Below the pieces are notes generated by a model, which saw only the letters and a program-made list of their open reading frames with translations, was not told the DNA's origin and ran no database searches. Positions 1-6,568 of a stretch of DNA of 18,828 nucleotides are shown one piece after another (positions within the stretch are counted from its first letter, which is position 1; each line of letters starts with the position of its first letter). The position numbers and the translations under genes were made by a program. Origin of the DNA: an uncultured Chromatiaceae bacterium (GTDB taxonomy: Bacteria; Pseudomonadota; Gammaproteobacteria; Enterobacterales; Alteromonadaceae); NCBI GenBank assembly GCA_946481195.1, contig CAMLNG010000012.1:1-18828 (forward strand), given 5' to 3'.

Positions 1-43
1 CGTTTCGCGCCCAAAACGCCACCACCACGCGGTGGCCGAAACG
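1..43. repeat. Imperfect inverted repeat at the window edge
   Basis: The arms CGTTTCG (1-7) and CGAAACG (37-43) are complementary. Inside them GCCACC (18-23) pairs with GGTGGC (31-36), leaving an unpaired bulge at 8-17. There is no T-run after it, so it is not a clear intrinsic terminator. It may belong to the 3' end of a gene outside the window. Confidence 0.35.
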
Positions 44-87
44 AACAAAACTTAACCGCCAAACATCACACGCCCTAGGAGTGCCAA

Positions 88-117
88 ATGACTAAAAATG
101 GGGGCAATAAGCTATGA
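88..117 (+). CDS. Possible 9-codon leader ORF overlapping the next start (ATGA)
   Basis: ATG at 88 follows a good Shine-Dalgarno (TAGGAG, 76-81) and encodes MTKNGGNKL before a TGA that overlaps the ATG of the NTF2-like gene (ATGA, 114-117). This geometry allows translational coupling. The main gene's own upstream sequence is only a G-run (100-104). It could be chance: nine codons carry no coding signal, and the strong ribosome site may simply be the remnant of an earlier start. Confidence 0.25.
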   Translation: MTKNGGNKL

Positions 118-473
118 ATGCATACGCCGCTTTAATCCAGCGTCAATTGGATGCTTACAACAACAAAGATATTGATGGCTGGTTAGTTACTTATGCTGCC
201 GATGCAAAACAATACAGCCTGCATGGGGAATGCATCGCCGAAGGCCACCAGGCCATGCGCCAGCGCATTGCAGAGCGATTTGCCGAGCCTGATTTGCATG
301 CACGGTTGTTAAACAGGGTGGTGATGGCAAATGTTGTTGTGGATCATGAGGTTGTGACCCGAAATTTTCCGCAAGGCAAAGGCGAGATTGAAATGCTGTG
401 TGTTTATGAAATCGAAAATGGTCTGATCCAAAAAGCGTCGTTCTCTTTTGGTGAGGCCAAAATTTATGACTAA
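114..473 (+). CDS. NTF2-like / SnoaL-like domain protein
   Basis: This 119-residue protein has the size and pattern of the NTF2-like cone fold. An N-terminal helix (AYAALIQRQLDAYNNKDIDG) is followed by the typical 'D-x-x-x-W...YAADA' segment (20-32) and a 'G..AMRQRI..RFAEP' helix (about 42-60). Alternating beta strands then run to the C-terminus, ending 'CVYEIENGLIQKASF'. Members include ketosteroid-isomerase-like enzymes and many small proteins of unknown substrate, so no reaction is assigned. There is no signal peptide, so it is cytosolic. It appears monocistronic: 185 bp without a convincing gene separate it from the next ORF. The start at 114 is chosen because the fold begins there; an upstream ATG at 88 is out of frame. 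Confidence 0.75.
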   Translation: MNAYAALIQRQLDAYNNKDIDGWLVTYAADAKQYSLHGECIAEGHQAMRQRIAERFAEPDLHARLLNRVVMANVVVDHEVVTRNFPQGKGEIEMLCVYEIENGLIQKASFSFGEAKIYD

Positions 474-658
474 GGCAATTCCTGCACAGGGTTCGACCTA
501 CAATCAGCGGCTTATCCAGGATTTTTTATAATCAATATTGAAGCCTGTTTGAGATGTTGGGCTGCTGTCGGCAAAGTACGACCAAATAATAAAATGAGCG
601 GGTAAAGCGCTGTGACATTGATCTTTTTTGCTGTTGATAGTTTTATAAGGAAATAAAT

Positions 659-1123
659 ATGCGTTTGGTTTTAATCAGTTTGGTTGTTTTTTTAGCCGGT
701 TGCAGTACCACAGTACCGCTGTCAGACCAACAGCATGCAAAGCCCATTGCCAATACCATGGAGATAATCCGCAGTGCTGCGGAGTCTGCGCCAGCAGGCG
801 TGCCGGGTGAGTACTTGTTGGATATCAAAGCGACGGACACCAAAGGGGCGGTGGTGTATCTGAATACTGAACTCGATTACCGGGATCAGCGCAGTGTGAC
901 AGTGGCGATATATCCAGCCGTGGTCGGGCAATTGCAGGCGAAATACGGTGTTGGGCCCGAAGCGTTTTTTAACGGTAAAAAAATAGTAGTCAAAGGCAGC
1001 GCTCAGCGGGTGCGGGTCGATTTTATCAGTGCAAACCGACAGCCGTCGGGCAAATACTATTATCAGACGCACATCCGGGTGTTAAACATCGCGCAAATCG
1101 AGATCGTGCAAGAGCAGGCCTGA
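659..1123 (+). CDS. Small lipoprotein, possibly OB-fold
   Basis: A 154-residue protein with a short signal peptide and lipobox LAGC, so Cys15 would be lipidated; the residues after it (STT) contain no Asp at +2 and do not suggest inner-membrane retention. The mature part is predicted mostly beta: an 'EYLLDIKATDTKG' strand pair, then 'NGKKIVVKGSAQRVRV' and a final 'HIRVLNIAQIEIV' strand. This resembles small OB-fold proteins that carry 'GK.I.V.G.A' turns, but no family can be named with confidence. The ribosome site AAGGA (647-651) lies 7 nt before the ATG. The stop overlaps an ATG (TGATG) of the downstream GNAT frame, and the two genes may be co-transcribed. Confidence 0.7.
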   Translation: MRLVLISLVVFLAGCSTTVPLSDQQHAKPIANTMEIIRSAAESAPAGVPGEYLLDIKATDTKGAVVYLNTELDYRDQRSVTVAIYPAVVGQLQAKYGVGPEAFFNGKKIVVKGSAQRVRVDFISANRQPSGKYYYQTHIRVLNIAQIEIVQEQA

Positions 1124-1167
1124 TGCCTCAACCCTCAGGCGCTTTGACGCAGCAAGGAGTCCGATTG

Positions 1168-1590
1168 ATGGAAATAGCAATTGCCGGGACTGAGCAGGAC
1201 ATTGCCGATTGTTACCTCGTGATGTCGCAGCTGCGCCCGCAGCTCGACAAAGCAGGTTTTGTTGCTGCTGTTCGCGAGCTGATGCGAGAGCACGGGTATC
1301 AGCTGGTGTATCTGAAAAATCCGCAAATCAAGGCAGTGATGGGGCTGCGCTGTGGCGCCTGGTTGCATCGCGGCAAATACCTCGAAATTGAAGATTTGGT
1401 CACCTGCCAGACTGAACGTTCAAAGGGGTACGGCGAGCAAATGCTGAACTGGGCAAAAGAGTACGCAAAATCAAATGGTTGCAGCCAACTCCGCTTGGTT
1501 TCTGGCGTCGCCAGAGAGCGCGCGCATCAGTTTTATCAGCAGCATGGCATGACATTCGAAGCAAAATATTTTTCCATCGACATTAAATAG
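1168..1590 (+). CDS. GNAT family N-acetyltransferase
   Basis: A 140-residue protein of the GCN5-related acetyltransferase fold, which transfers acetyl from acetyl-CoA to an amine; the substrate is unknown. The acetyl-CoA pyrophosphate loop is the R-x-x-G-x-G motif RSKGYGE at residues 84-90, preceded by the strand 'YLEIEDLVT' (71-79) and followed by a helix and 'RLVSGVARERAHQFYQQHGM', the standard GNAT C-terminal Y/F-x-x-x-G-F-like segment. The frame is open from an ATG at 1123 that overlaps the lipoprotein stop. The ATG at 1168 is preferred because AAGGAG (1154-1159) sits 8 nt upstream and the first strand starts right there. It probably shares a transcript with the lipoprotein. Confidence 0.82.
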   Translation: MEIAIAGTEQDIADCYLVMSQLRPQLDKAGFVAAVRELMREHGYQLVYLKNPQIKAVMGLRCGAWLHRGKYLEIEDLVTCQTERSKGYGEQMLNWAKEYAKSNGCSQLRLVSGVARERAHQFYQQHGMTFEAKYFSIDIK

Positions 1591-1613
1591 CAACTGTTGG
1601 TCGCTGTGCGCCT

Positions 1614-1625
1614 GGCAAATTTGCC
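1614..1625. repeat. 12-bp perfect palindrome GGCAAATTTGCC
   Basis: A perfect palindrome in the 120-bp gap between the two GNAT genes. It could be an operator for the following gene or chance. No promoter boxes around it are convincing. Confidence 0.25.
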
Positions 1626-1710
1626 ATTATTTGGATATATCAGCAGAAGAGCGCTGGTGGAAAAGCCAAAGCTCTGAGTGGAAAGTGCCAATGCAGAGGA
1701 CCGTCACTGG

Positions 1711-2154
1711 ATGGAAAAACTGAGTTTTATCGCCTACACAGCCAAAGACAAAGCTGCTTGTCTGCACTTGTTTGACCACAACTGTCCGGCGTTTTTTGCG
1801 CCTAACGAACGCGATGATTATGCAGCGTTTTTGGATGCAGCACCGTCTGGCTATGAACTGTGTTGCCAGGGCGAGCTGGTTATCGGTGCTTTTGGCCTGA
1901 TCTGCCGCGACAGACAGCACTTCGCGCTTAACTGGATCCTACTAAGCCCGGAGTTACAAGGGCTTGGTGTGGGCCGGGCCATCATGCAGCGGGTGATGCT
2001 ATTGGCAAAGGTGCAACAAATCAGCCAAATCAGTATCGCCGCCAGTCATTTGTCGGCGCCATTTTTTGCCAAATTTGGCGCCAAGACGCTGGCGGTTACG
2101 ACAGATGGCTGGGGTACTGACATGCACCGGGTCGATATGGTATTGCCGTTGTAG
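1711..2154 (+). CDS. GNAT family N-acetyltransferase
   Basis: A second acetyltransferase of the GNAT fold (147 residues), not a close copy of the one just upstream. Motif A is Q-G-L-G-V-G-R at residues 83-89, after the strand 'FALNWILLSPELQG'. The C-terminal part 'SAPFFAKFGAKTLAVTTDGW' matches the usual F-Y-x-K-x-G-F region. The substrate is unknown. The frame can begin at a GTG at 1678, but that has no ribosome site. The ATG at 1711 has AGAGGA 10 nt upstream and matches the beginning of the domain. It is cytosolic with no signal or membrane segment. Confidence 0.82.
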   Translation: MEKLSFIAYTAKDKAACLHLFDHNCPAFFAPNERDDYAAFLDAAPSGYELCCQGELVIGAFGLICRDRQHFALNWILLSPELQGLGVGRAIMQRVMLLAKVQQISQISIAASHLSAPFFAKFGAKTLAVTTDGWGTDMHRVDMVLPL

Positions 2155-2236
2155 CAGATACTGGCCTTAGCGGCGGCGACTGGTAGACTGTTGAATAACA
2201 AAGATCAAAGGTGAAAGCCGATAGCATGGAGAGCCT

Positions 2237-3226
2237 ATGTCCAGCGATTTTATGTTGTTTGTCCCAGATGCAGATCATGGCCCGCTGCCAGCACAGCATC
2301 TCAGTCCGTCTCAAAAGACTGAAATTGAAAAGGCGGTGCCGGCGCAGGCACAGTTGGGTCAGTATCTGCAGATGCTTTATGCCCATTCAGAGCTGTATCT
2401 GCGTCATTGTGTACTGAAAGCAATGGAAGTACTGTTGCGTCAAACGCCCCTCTCAATCAGTGCAGATGAACGGACGCAACTGCTGGACATCTGGTTCAGT
2501 GAGGTGAATCAGCATTTGTCCTGGCATATCGCCAGAATGCTGGTGGCTCTAGGTGACATCGATGGATTACAGCATGGTGCACAGCAGGCACCACTGGAAG
2601 TAACCCGGTTTGTCGCTGTGCTCGAATTAAATAATTTGCTGGCCGATTATGCGCAGCATCAAACCAAACAGGCTGAAAGCGCCCGCCTGATGCAGGTATT
2701 GCGTGCCGTCACTCTGAGCGACAGCAGTAACTATGTGCGTAATTACATCGTTGCTTTTGTGCTGGATTTTGAAAACCGCTATCCGGCGGCCTGGGTGCAG
2801 TATTGCCGGCAGTGGTATCACACCGCAGCCCGGCTAACCGGTGTGCCGCCTAAGCTGCAGCAGCCTTATGTCGCCGATTATCTTGGGGCCGATCAAAGCC
2901 GTGTGTTGGCGCCGGTTCGCCAGACTGTGCAGAGTAGCATTGCCTCAGGCGGCGCGCCTGCAACTGCGGTACAGCCAACAACTGCTGCGCAACCGGGTAA
3001 TACTGCTGCAACTCAGGCGTCGGTGCTTAGCCATAACACCAACGAGCAGACGCTGAAAAAGATAAAAATCCAACAGTTATGGTCGACGTTGTTGTTGCTT
3101 GCCGCTGCGGCTCTTGCAGTGTTTGCTGCTGACCGCGAGCAGCTGCTGGGTTTGGCTGGTATTGCCGTGGCGCTGCTTTGGAAGTTTGTACTGATCCCGG
3201 CACAAAAATGGTGGCATCATGGCTGA
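2237..3226 (+). CDS. Unknown protein with helical N-terminal domain and C-terminal membrane hairpin
   Basis: I do not recognise this 329-residue protein. Residues about 1-230 look all-helical and soluble, with Leu/Gln/His-rich helices such as 'LGQYLQMLYAHSELYLRHCVL' in spirit of HEAT-like or TPR-like repeats. A low-complexity Ala/Thr/Gln/Pro linker follows (about 236-262). Then come a charged stretch (KKIKIQQ) and two hydrophobic segments (about 282-298 and 303-321), ending with WWHHG. This suggests a membrane hairpin anchoring a cytosolic helical domain. GGAG at 2228-2231 precedes the ATG by 5 nt. The next gene, a small membrane protein, starts 48 bp after the stop and likely shares the transcript, suggesting a membrane pair. 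Confidence 0.7.
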   Translation: MSSDFMLFVPDADHGPLPAQHLSPSQKTEIEKAVPAQAQLGQYLQMLYAHSELYLRHCVLKAMEVLLRQTPLSISADERTQLLDIWFSEVNQHLSWHIARMLVALGDIDGLQHGAQQAPLEVTRFVAVLELNNLLADYAQHQTKQAESARLMQVLRAVTLSDSSNYVRNYIVAFVLDFENRYPAAWVQYCRQWYHTAARLTGVPPKLQQPYVADYLGADQSRVLAPVRQTVQSSIASGGAPATAVQPTTAAQPGNTAATQASVLSHNTNEQTLKKIKIQQLWSTLLLLAAAALAVFAADREQLLGLAGIAVALLWKFVLIPAQKWWHHG

Positions 3227-3274
3227 ATCAGTTGGTTTCACCCCGAAGTTCGTGGACTGGAAAAGGAGCTAAAG

Positions 3275-3583
3275 ATGTCAACAGACTTTATCACCAAAGC
3301 CAACAAACCGGCGTTCCCTCTGTTACAGTTAGCCACCCGCAGTATCGTGCTGACGTTGCTGGTTTTGTTGTTGCCGCTCATCGCGATGTTGCTAAGCACT
3401 GAGATGCAGTGGGGGCCTGGTGATTTTGCTGCCGCGGCTTTGTTGCTGTTTAGTGCCTTTTTTGGCAGCACTTTGTGCCAACGCTATGTGCCAGCCGGGC
3501 GCTGGCGGCTGTTGGCGGTGCTGTGCTTGCTCGCGTGCGTATTGCTGCTGTGGGCAGAGCTGGCGGTTGGTATCTTTTGGTAA
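3275..3583 (+). CDS. Small three-helix membrane protein, unknown
   Basis: This 102-residue hydrophobic protein has three predicted membrane segments at roughly 28-46, 54-72 and 78-100, separated by short loops containing 'STEMQWGPGD' and 'QRYVPAGRWR'. No family or catalytic motif is recognised. A strong ribosome site AAGGAG (3263-3268) sits 6 nt before the ATG. It follows the membrane-anchored protein at 2237-3226 closely enough to be co-translated or co-transcribed, which suggests a partner role in the same membrane complex. That link is inference from spacing and topology only. Confidence 0.68.
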   Translation: MSTDFITKANKPAFPLLQLATRSIVLTLLVLLLPLIAMLLSTEMQWGPGDFAAAALLLFSAFFGSTLCQRYVPAGRWRLLAVLCLLACVLLLWAELAVGIFW

Positions 3584-3770
3584 CACTGCTTTATCCAGGT
3601 AACTGACATCCCGGGCTGACGCTCTACCGGTTTTGTGGCCATCTGAGTGCATCTGAAAATTCAATTCAATTTTTTTTCAAAAGTTGTCGATTTGCTTAAA
3701 CGCATTTCGACCAGAAGGAAGGACCTTCATGCAGGTCTGCTGATTTGAACTGATAAGCAACGGAGTGATA

Positions 3771-4184
3771 ATGAAAATTTCAATTGAAACAACAGTAAAT
3801 GCGCCTCTGGAATTGGTTTGGCAAAGCTTTGTCACACCGCAAGACATTATTTGCTGGAACTTTGCTATCGACGAATGGTGTTGCCCGCGGGCTGAACTGG
3901 AGCTGGTTGTGGGCGGGACTTTTAATTACCGGATGGAAGCCAAAGATGGTTCCTTTGGTTTTGATTTTGCTGGTACCTTTGTTGCTGTCAGGCCCTATCA
4001 GGCGCTGAGTTATCAGCTGGGAGACGGCCGTCAGGTGGATGTGGCATTCAGCAATACGCCGGATGGCGTTAAAGTCACTGAAAGCTTTGATGCGGAAGAT
4101 GAAAACTCGGCAGAAATGCAGCGCCAGGGCTGGCTTGGTATATTGCAGAATTTTCGGCGTCACGTCGAAAATAAATCAGGCTGA
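3771..4184 (+). CDS. SRPBCC / AHSA1-like domain protein
   Basis: A 137-residue protein of the START/SRPBCC hydrophobic-pocket fold, closest in style to activator of Hsp90 ATPase homologue-1 (AHSA1) bacterial proteins. It opens with the diagnostic 'I-x-x-T-V-x-A-P-x-E-x-V-W' segment (KISIETTVNAPLELVWQSF). It continues with 'W....DEWCCPRAELELVVGGTFNYRMEAKDGSFGFDF.G' (the typical GG-x-F-x-x-R-M-E region) and 'V.ESFD.E..NS.EMQRQGW..IL..F', typical of the C-terminal helix. Bacterial members generally have unknown ligands. GGAG (3762-3765) lies 5 nt before the ATG at 3771; a GTG at 3765 in frame lies inside that ribosome site and is less likely. The 187-bp upstream gap includes the small inverted repeat GAAGG-A-CCTTC (3718-3728). 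Confidence 0.85.
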   Translation: MKISIETTVNAPLELVWQSFVTPQDIICWNFAIDEWCCPRAELELVVGGTFNYRMEAKDGSFGFDFAGTFVAVRPYQALSYQLGDGRQVDVAFSNTPDGVKVTESFDAEDENSAEMQRQGWLGILQNFRRHVENKSG

Positions 4185-4220
4185 GCATGGCCGCACCATC
4201 AAGCCATGCTGTTTCTCAGC

Positions 4221-4252
4221 GTGTCTGGTTGCTGGCAATAGCAACCGGACAC
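4221..4252. terminator. Strong stem-loop between convergent genes
   Basis: Arms 4221-4233 and 4240-4252 are complementary over 13 positions (GTGTCTGGTTGCT against AGCAACCGGACAC, one T-G wobble) around the 6-nt loop GGCAAT. It lies directly after the stop codon of the minus-strand isomerase and 36 bp after the SRPBCC stop. Neither side has a real T-run, so it may act as a weak terminator, an mRNA 3'-end stabiliser or a transcription-collision barrier. Confidence 0.55.
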
Positions 4253-5131
4253 TTAGCCCTGCAGCACCTGAGACAGGCTCTGATAGCCCTGGCGGATGGT
4301 GGTGATGCGGTTGGTGGAGTTGTCATGCTCGACAAACTGATGGCGAATGCCGGCAAGCTCGGCTTTGGCGAAAATGGCTTTAAAATCAATAGTGCCTGTG
4401 CCAACGTCGACCATAGCGCCGTCTTTGGCCATGTCTTTGACATGGACCAGCGGAAACCGACCCGGATTGGCAGCGAAGAGTGTTAACGGGTCAACGCCGG
4501 CTTTAACGGCCCAGAATAAATCCAGCTCCATCTTCACTAAATTTTTGTCGGTCTCGCTCAACAGCACATCATAAGGCAGGCCGCCTTTGACCGGCGTCAG
4601 TTCAAAATCATGGTTGTGATAAGCCAGCTGCAGGCCGGCGTCTTTAATCGGTTTGGCAAATCCGTTCAGTTCTGCCGCCAGCTTTTTATAGCTGTCGACT
4701 GAATCACCGCGCTGTTCCTGTGATAACCAGGGCAGCACAATATAATGATGGCCGATGACTTTGGCATCCGCGATAACCTGAGGCAGCGAGCTTCTGAGCA
4801 CTTCCAGCGGCACATGCACTGAAGGCGCCGCCAGACCGTTGGCGTCGAGCAATTTACGGATATCTTTGGCGCTGTGGCCAAAATAGCCGGCGAATTCGAC
4901 ATCACCGAAACCCACACCAGCCACCAGTTTCAGCGTGTCGGCAACACTTTTTTCCATCATGTCACGCAAGGTATAAAGCTGCAGGCCAGCTTTTTTCGCG
5001 GCTTTGCTTTTCTGCTCAGCAGCCAGCGCCTGTAACGGGTTACCGAGCAGGGCAACAGCGGCAAGGCCGGCGCTGCTGTGCTGCAGAAACTGGCGGCGGC
5101 CCGGTGAGGGCAGTTTTTCGGTCGTGGTCAT
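4253..5131 (-). CDS. Tat-exported sugar isomerase/epimerase-like TIM-barrel protein
   Basis: A 292-residue AP-endonuclease-2/xylose-isomerase-like TIM barrel. The N-terminus is a twin-arginine signal: GRRQFLQ (11-17), a hydrophobic stretch (about 20-30), and ALA-A at 35-38 as a likely cleavage site, so it should fold in the cytoplasm and act in the periplasm. Barrel features include 'GLQLYTLRDMM' (49-59), 'YHNHDFE' (171-177), 'MELDLFW' (201-207), 'VHVKDM' (229-234) and 'FVEHD' (266-270). These give plausible divalent-metal ligands E177, D204, H230 and E269. Proteins of this type occur beside DUF1080 genes and have been linked to processing of 3-keto-glycoside elimination products; that role is inferred here. 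It sits 51 bp downstream of lacI and probably shares its transcript. Ribosome site AGGGA (5140-5144, minus strand). Confidence 0.85.
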   Translation of the reverse strand: MTTTEKLPSPGRRQFLQHSSAGLAAVALLGNPLQALAAEQKSKAAKKAGLQLYTLRDMMEKSVADTLKLVAGVGFGDVEFAGYFGHSAKDIRKLLDANGLAAPSVHVPLEVLRSSLPQVIADAKVIGHHYIVLPWLSQEQRGDSVDSYKKLAAELNGFAKPIKDAGLQLAYHNHDFELTPVKGGLPYDVLLSETDKNLVKMELDLFWAVKAGVDPLTLFAANPGRFPLVHVKDMAKDGAMVDVGTGTIDFKAIFAKAELAGIRHQFVEHDNSTNRITTIRQGYQSLSQVLQG

Positions 5132-5182
5132 GTGGAAGCTCCCTGTTGTGGTCTGATTGCAGTTTTACTAACTCAACTTGTG

Positions 5183-6214
5183 CTAATTGTTTTGCCCGCC
5201 CGGTGCAGGCCCGGTACTGGCGCGGATCACCAGGTCAAAAGGTAAAATGACTTTGGGTGCTTTGCTGAGTTTGCCTTCCAGCACATCAATCAGCAGGCGC
5301 ACTGCCGTGCGGCCAAACTCTTCCGCCGGCTGGGCGATAGTGGTCAGCGGCGGATCGGCAAAAGCGGCAAAAGAAATATCATCAAAGCCGGCCACCGAAA
5401 TATCCGCCGGCACGCGCAGGCCTTGTTGTTTAATGCGTTGGATAGCACCAATCGCCATTTCGTCGTTTTCACAGAAAATTGCTGTTGGCGGGTTGGGCAG
5501 CGCCAGCAAATCAGCCGCCGCGTCAAAGCCGGATTGCAGCGAGAAGTTACCCGGCGACAGTAACTCGGCAGCAAAAGGCACGCCGGCCGTTTCCAGTGCG
5601 TCGCGATAACCGGCGACCCGGTCGCGCGTGAGCGGACTTCTGGCCGGGCCTTTAATCATCGCGATGCGGCGATGGCCGAGTGCTAATAAATGTTCAGTCA
5701 TGGCACAGGCGGCGGCGCGGTTATCCAGCACTACAGTCGGGCAAGGTGCTTTGTCCAGCACTTCACAGGCATTGACCATCGGCAGCAGTGCAGCGGTATC
5801 GTCGCCGGCGTCGGGCTGTTGCAGCGCATCAAACGGATTGTGGGCGCGCAGCTGAATGAGGCCATCGGCCTGCGACGTCTGCACCATGCGGGCATAAGCC
5901 GCTTCCATCTCATCATCACCAAGCGTATTGCCAAGTAACAACGCATATTGGTTGTCGTGGGCGGCTTCCTGCATGCCGCTGATCACGCGGGCGAAAAACA
6001 CGTTAGCGACGGTCGGCACCAGCACGACTAAATTATGGGTTTTGCCGGAGCGAAAACGTACCGCCATCAAATTGGGTTTGTAACCGGCAGCTTTGACAGC
6101 AGCCAGCACTTTATTGCGGGTTTTCAGCGACACCAAATCGGGTTGCTGCAAAGTCCGGGACACTGTGGCCACAGACACTTCGGCCAGTCGGGCCACTTCG
6201 CGGATATTGGACAT
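5183..6214 (-). CDS. LacI family transcriptional repressor
   Basis: A 343-residue LacI/GalR regulator. The helix-turn-helix occupies residues 3-25 (IREVARLAEVSVATVSRTL), the hinge region is about 46-58 (YKPNLMAVRFRSG), and a periplasmic-binding-protein-like sugar domain fills the rest. Typical LacI signatures there are 'LGHRRIAMIKGP', 'R..GYRDAL..AG', 'PTAIFCENDEMAIGAI' and 'ISVAGFDDISFAAFADPPLTTIAQP'. An in-frame TTG lies 24 nt upstream of the ATG at 6214, but the ATG is where the family begins. It is divergent from the seven-gene sugar operon. Its own promoter carries one of two matching operator palindromes, so it probably represses both itself and the operon, released by a sugar or keto-sugar ligand. 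Confidence 0.93.
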   Translation of the reverse strand: MSNIREVARLAEVSVATVSRTLQQPDLVSLKTRNKVLAAVKAAGYKPNLMAVRFRSGKTHNLVVLVPTVANVFFARVISGMQEAAHDNQYALLLGNTLGDDEMEAAYARMVQTSQADGLIQLRAHNPFDALQQPDAGDDTAALLPMVNACEVLDKAPCPTVVLDNRAAACAMTEHLLALGHRRIAMIKGPARSPLTRDRVAGYRDALETAGVPFAAELLSPGNFSLQSGFDAAADLLALPNPPTAIFCENDEMAIGAIQRIKQQGLRVPADISVAGFDDISFAAFADPPLTTIAQPAEEFGRTAVRLLIDVLEGKLSKAPKVILPFDLVIRASTGPAPGGQNN

Positions 6215-6283
6215 AAGCGTTCTTTTTGTTGGATCCAAACCGGCATTCTACTCAGTTGCAGGCTGTGGGATGCAATAGCTTTT

Positions 6284-6301
6284 AATGTAACCGGTAACAT
6301 T
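6284..6301. promoter_or_regulatory. LacI-type operator O1 (lacI side)
   Basis: AATGTAACC-GGTAACATT is a near-perfect palindrome, with half-sites matching at 8 of 9 positions around the central CCGG typical of LacI-family operators. It overlaps the end of the -10 box and the expected start site of the minus-strand promoter of lacI, which implies autorepression. Confidence 0.72.
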
Positions 6302-6328
6302 TATAAGGGATCTTCACGCCGCTGTGAA
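6300..6328 (-). promoter_or_regulatory. Sigma-70 promoter of lacI
   Basis: Read on the minus strand, a -35 box TTCACA (6328-6323; 5/6 to TTGACA), a 17-bp spacer and a -10 box TATAAA (6305-6300; 5/6 to TATAAT). Transcription would start near 6293, inside operator O1, leaving a leader of about 80 nt before the lacI ATG. Confidence 0.65.
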
Positions 6329-6330
6329 GA
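6311..6330. repeat. Perfect inverted repeat over the lacI -35 region
   Basis: TCTTCAC (6311-6317) and GTGAAGA (6324-6330) are perfect 7-bp inverted arms around GCCGCT. It covers the -35 box of the lacI promoter and does not resemble the LacI operators nearby. It may be a site for a second regulator. Confidence 0.4.
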
Positions 6331-6429
6331 GGTGGTGATGGATTTATCCGCAATAAATTAGTGCAAATGCTCGTTTCTGGTGCGATGCTTATTTTGGTTT
6401 TGCGCAAAAATGCCGCAAATATTTTGCTT

Positions 6430-6458
6430 TTGAGCGGATTTTAGGTTGACGTTATAAA
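6430..6458 (+). promoter_or_regulatory. Sigma-70 promoter of the sugar operon
   Basis: A -35 box TTGAGC (6430-6435; 4/6), a 17-bp spacer and a -10 box TATAAA (6453-6458; 5/6). The start would fall near 6465 inside operator O2, the same geometry as the lacI promoter. An alternative -35, TTGACG (6446-6451), with TACATT (6470-6475) would place O2 between the two boxes; either way O2 binding blocks it. Confidence 0.6.
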
Positions 6459-6477
6459 ATGTAATCCGTTACATTTT
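6456..6477. promoter_or_regulatory. LacI-type operator O2 (operon side)
   Basis: Perfect 9-bp inverted arms AAAATGTAA and TTACATTTT around TCCG. The half-site ATGTAA is the same as in O1. It starts inside the -10 box of the plus-strand promoter. The centres of O1 and O2 are 174 bp apart, which would allow DNA looping by a tetrameric or paired repressor. Confidence 0.72.
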
Positions 6478-6568
6478 TTATAGAAGACCTGCCGGGCGTG
6501 TTCCTAAAACCTTTGGACTGCCAACCCGCAGTAACGATTTCAGCTTGCAAATGATTCAGGATAACCCG

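Noticed and set aside
1..4184. Integron-like cassette array (small GNAT, NTF2-like, SRPBCC and membrane genes in one direction)
   Set aside because: Only isolated matches to core motifs were seen (for example ACTTAAC at 50 and GTTGGGC at 555). No paired attC-like sites with inverted structure lie between genes, and no integrase is present.
4187..4486. Plus-strand ORF overlapping the Tat isomerase gene
   Set aside because: It is antisense to a well-supported TIM-barrel gene with signal peptide and motifs. The shadow has no recognisable domain and no ribosome site.
5187..5609. 140-residue plus-strand ORF inside lacI
   Set aside because: It lies opposite the conserved sugar-binding domain of LacI; its Ala/Ser/Pro-rich composition is typical of an antisense shadow in GC-rich codons.
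6446..6475. TTGACG-18-TACATT as the main operon promoter
   Set aside because: TTGAGC-17-TATAAA has a better -10 and mirrors the lacI promoter and operator layout. The alternative is kept only as a possibility.
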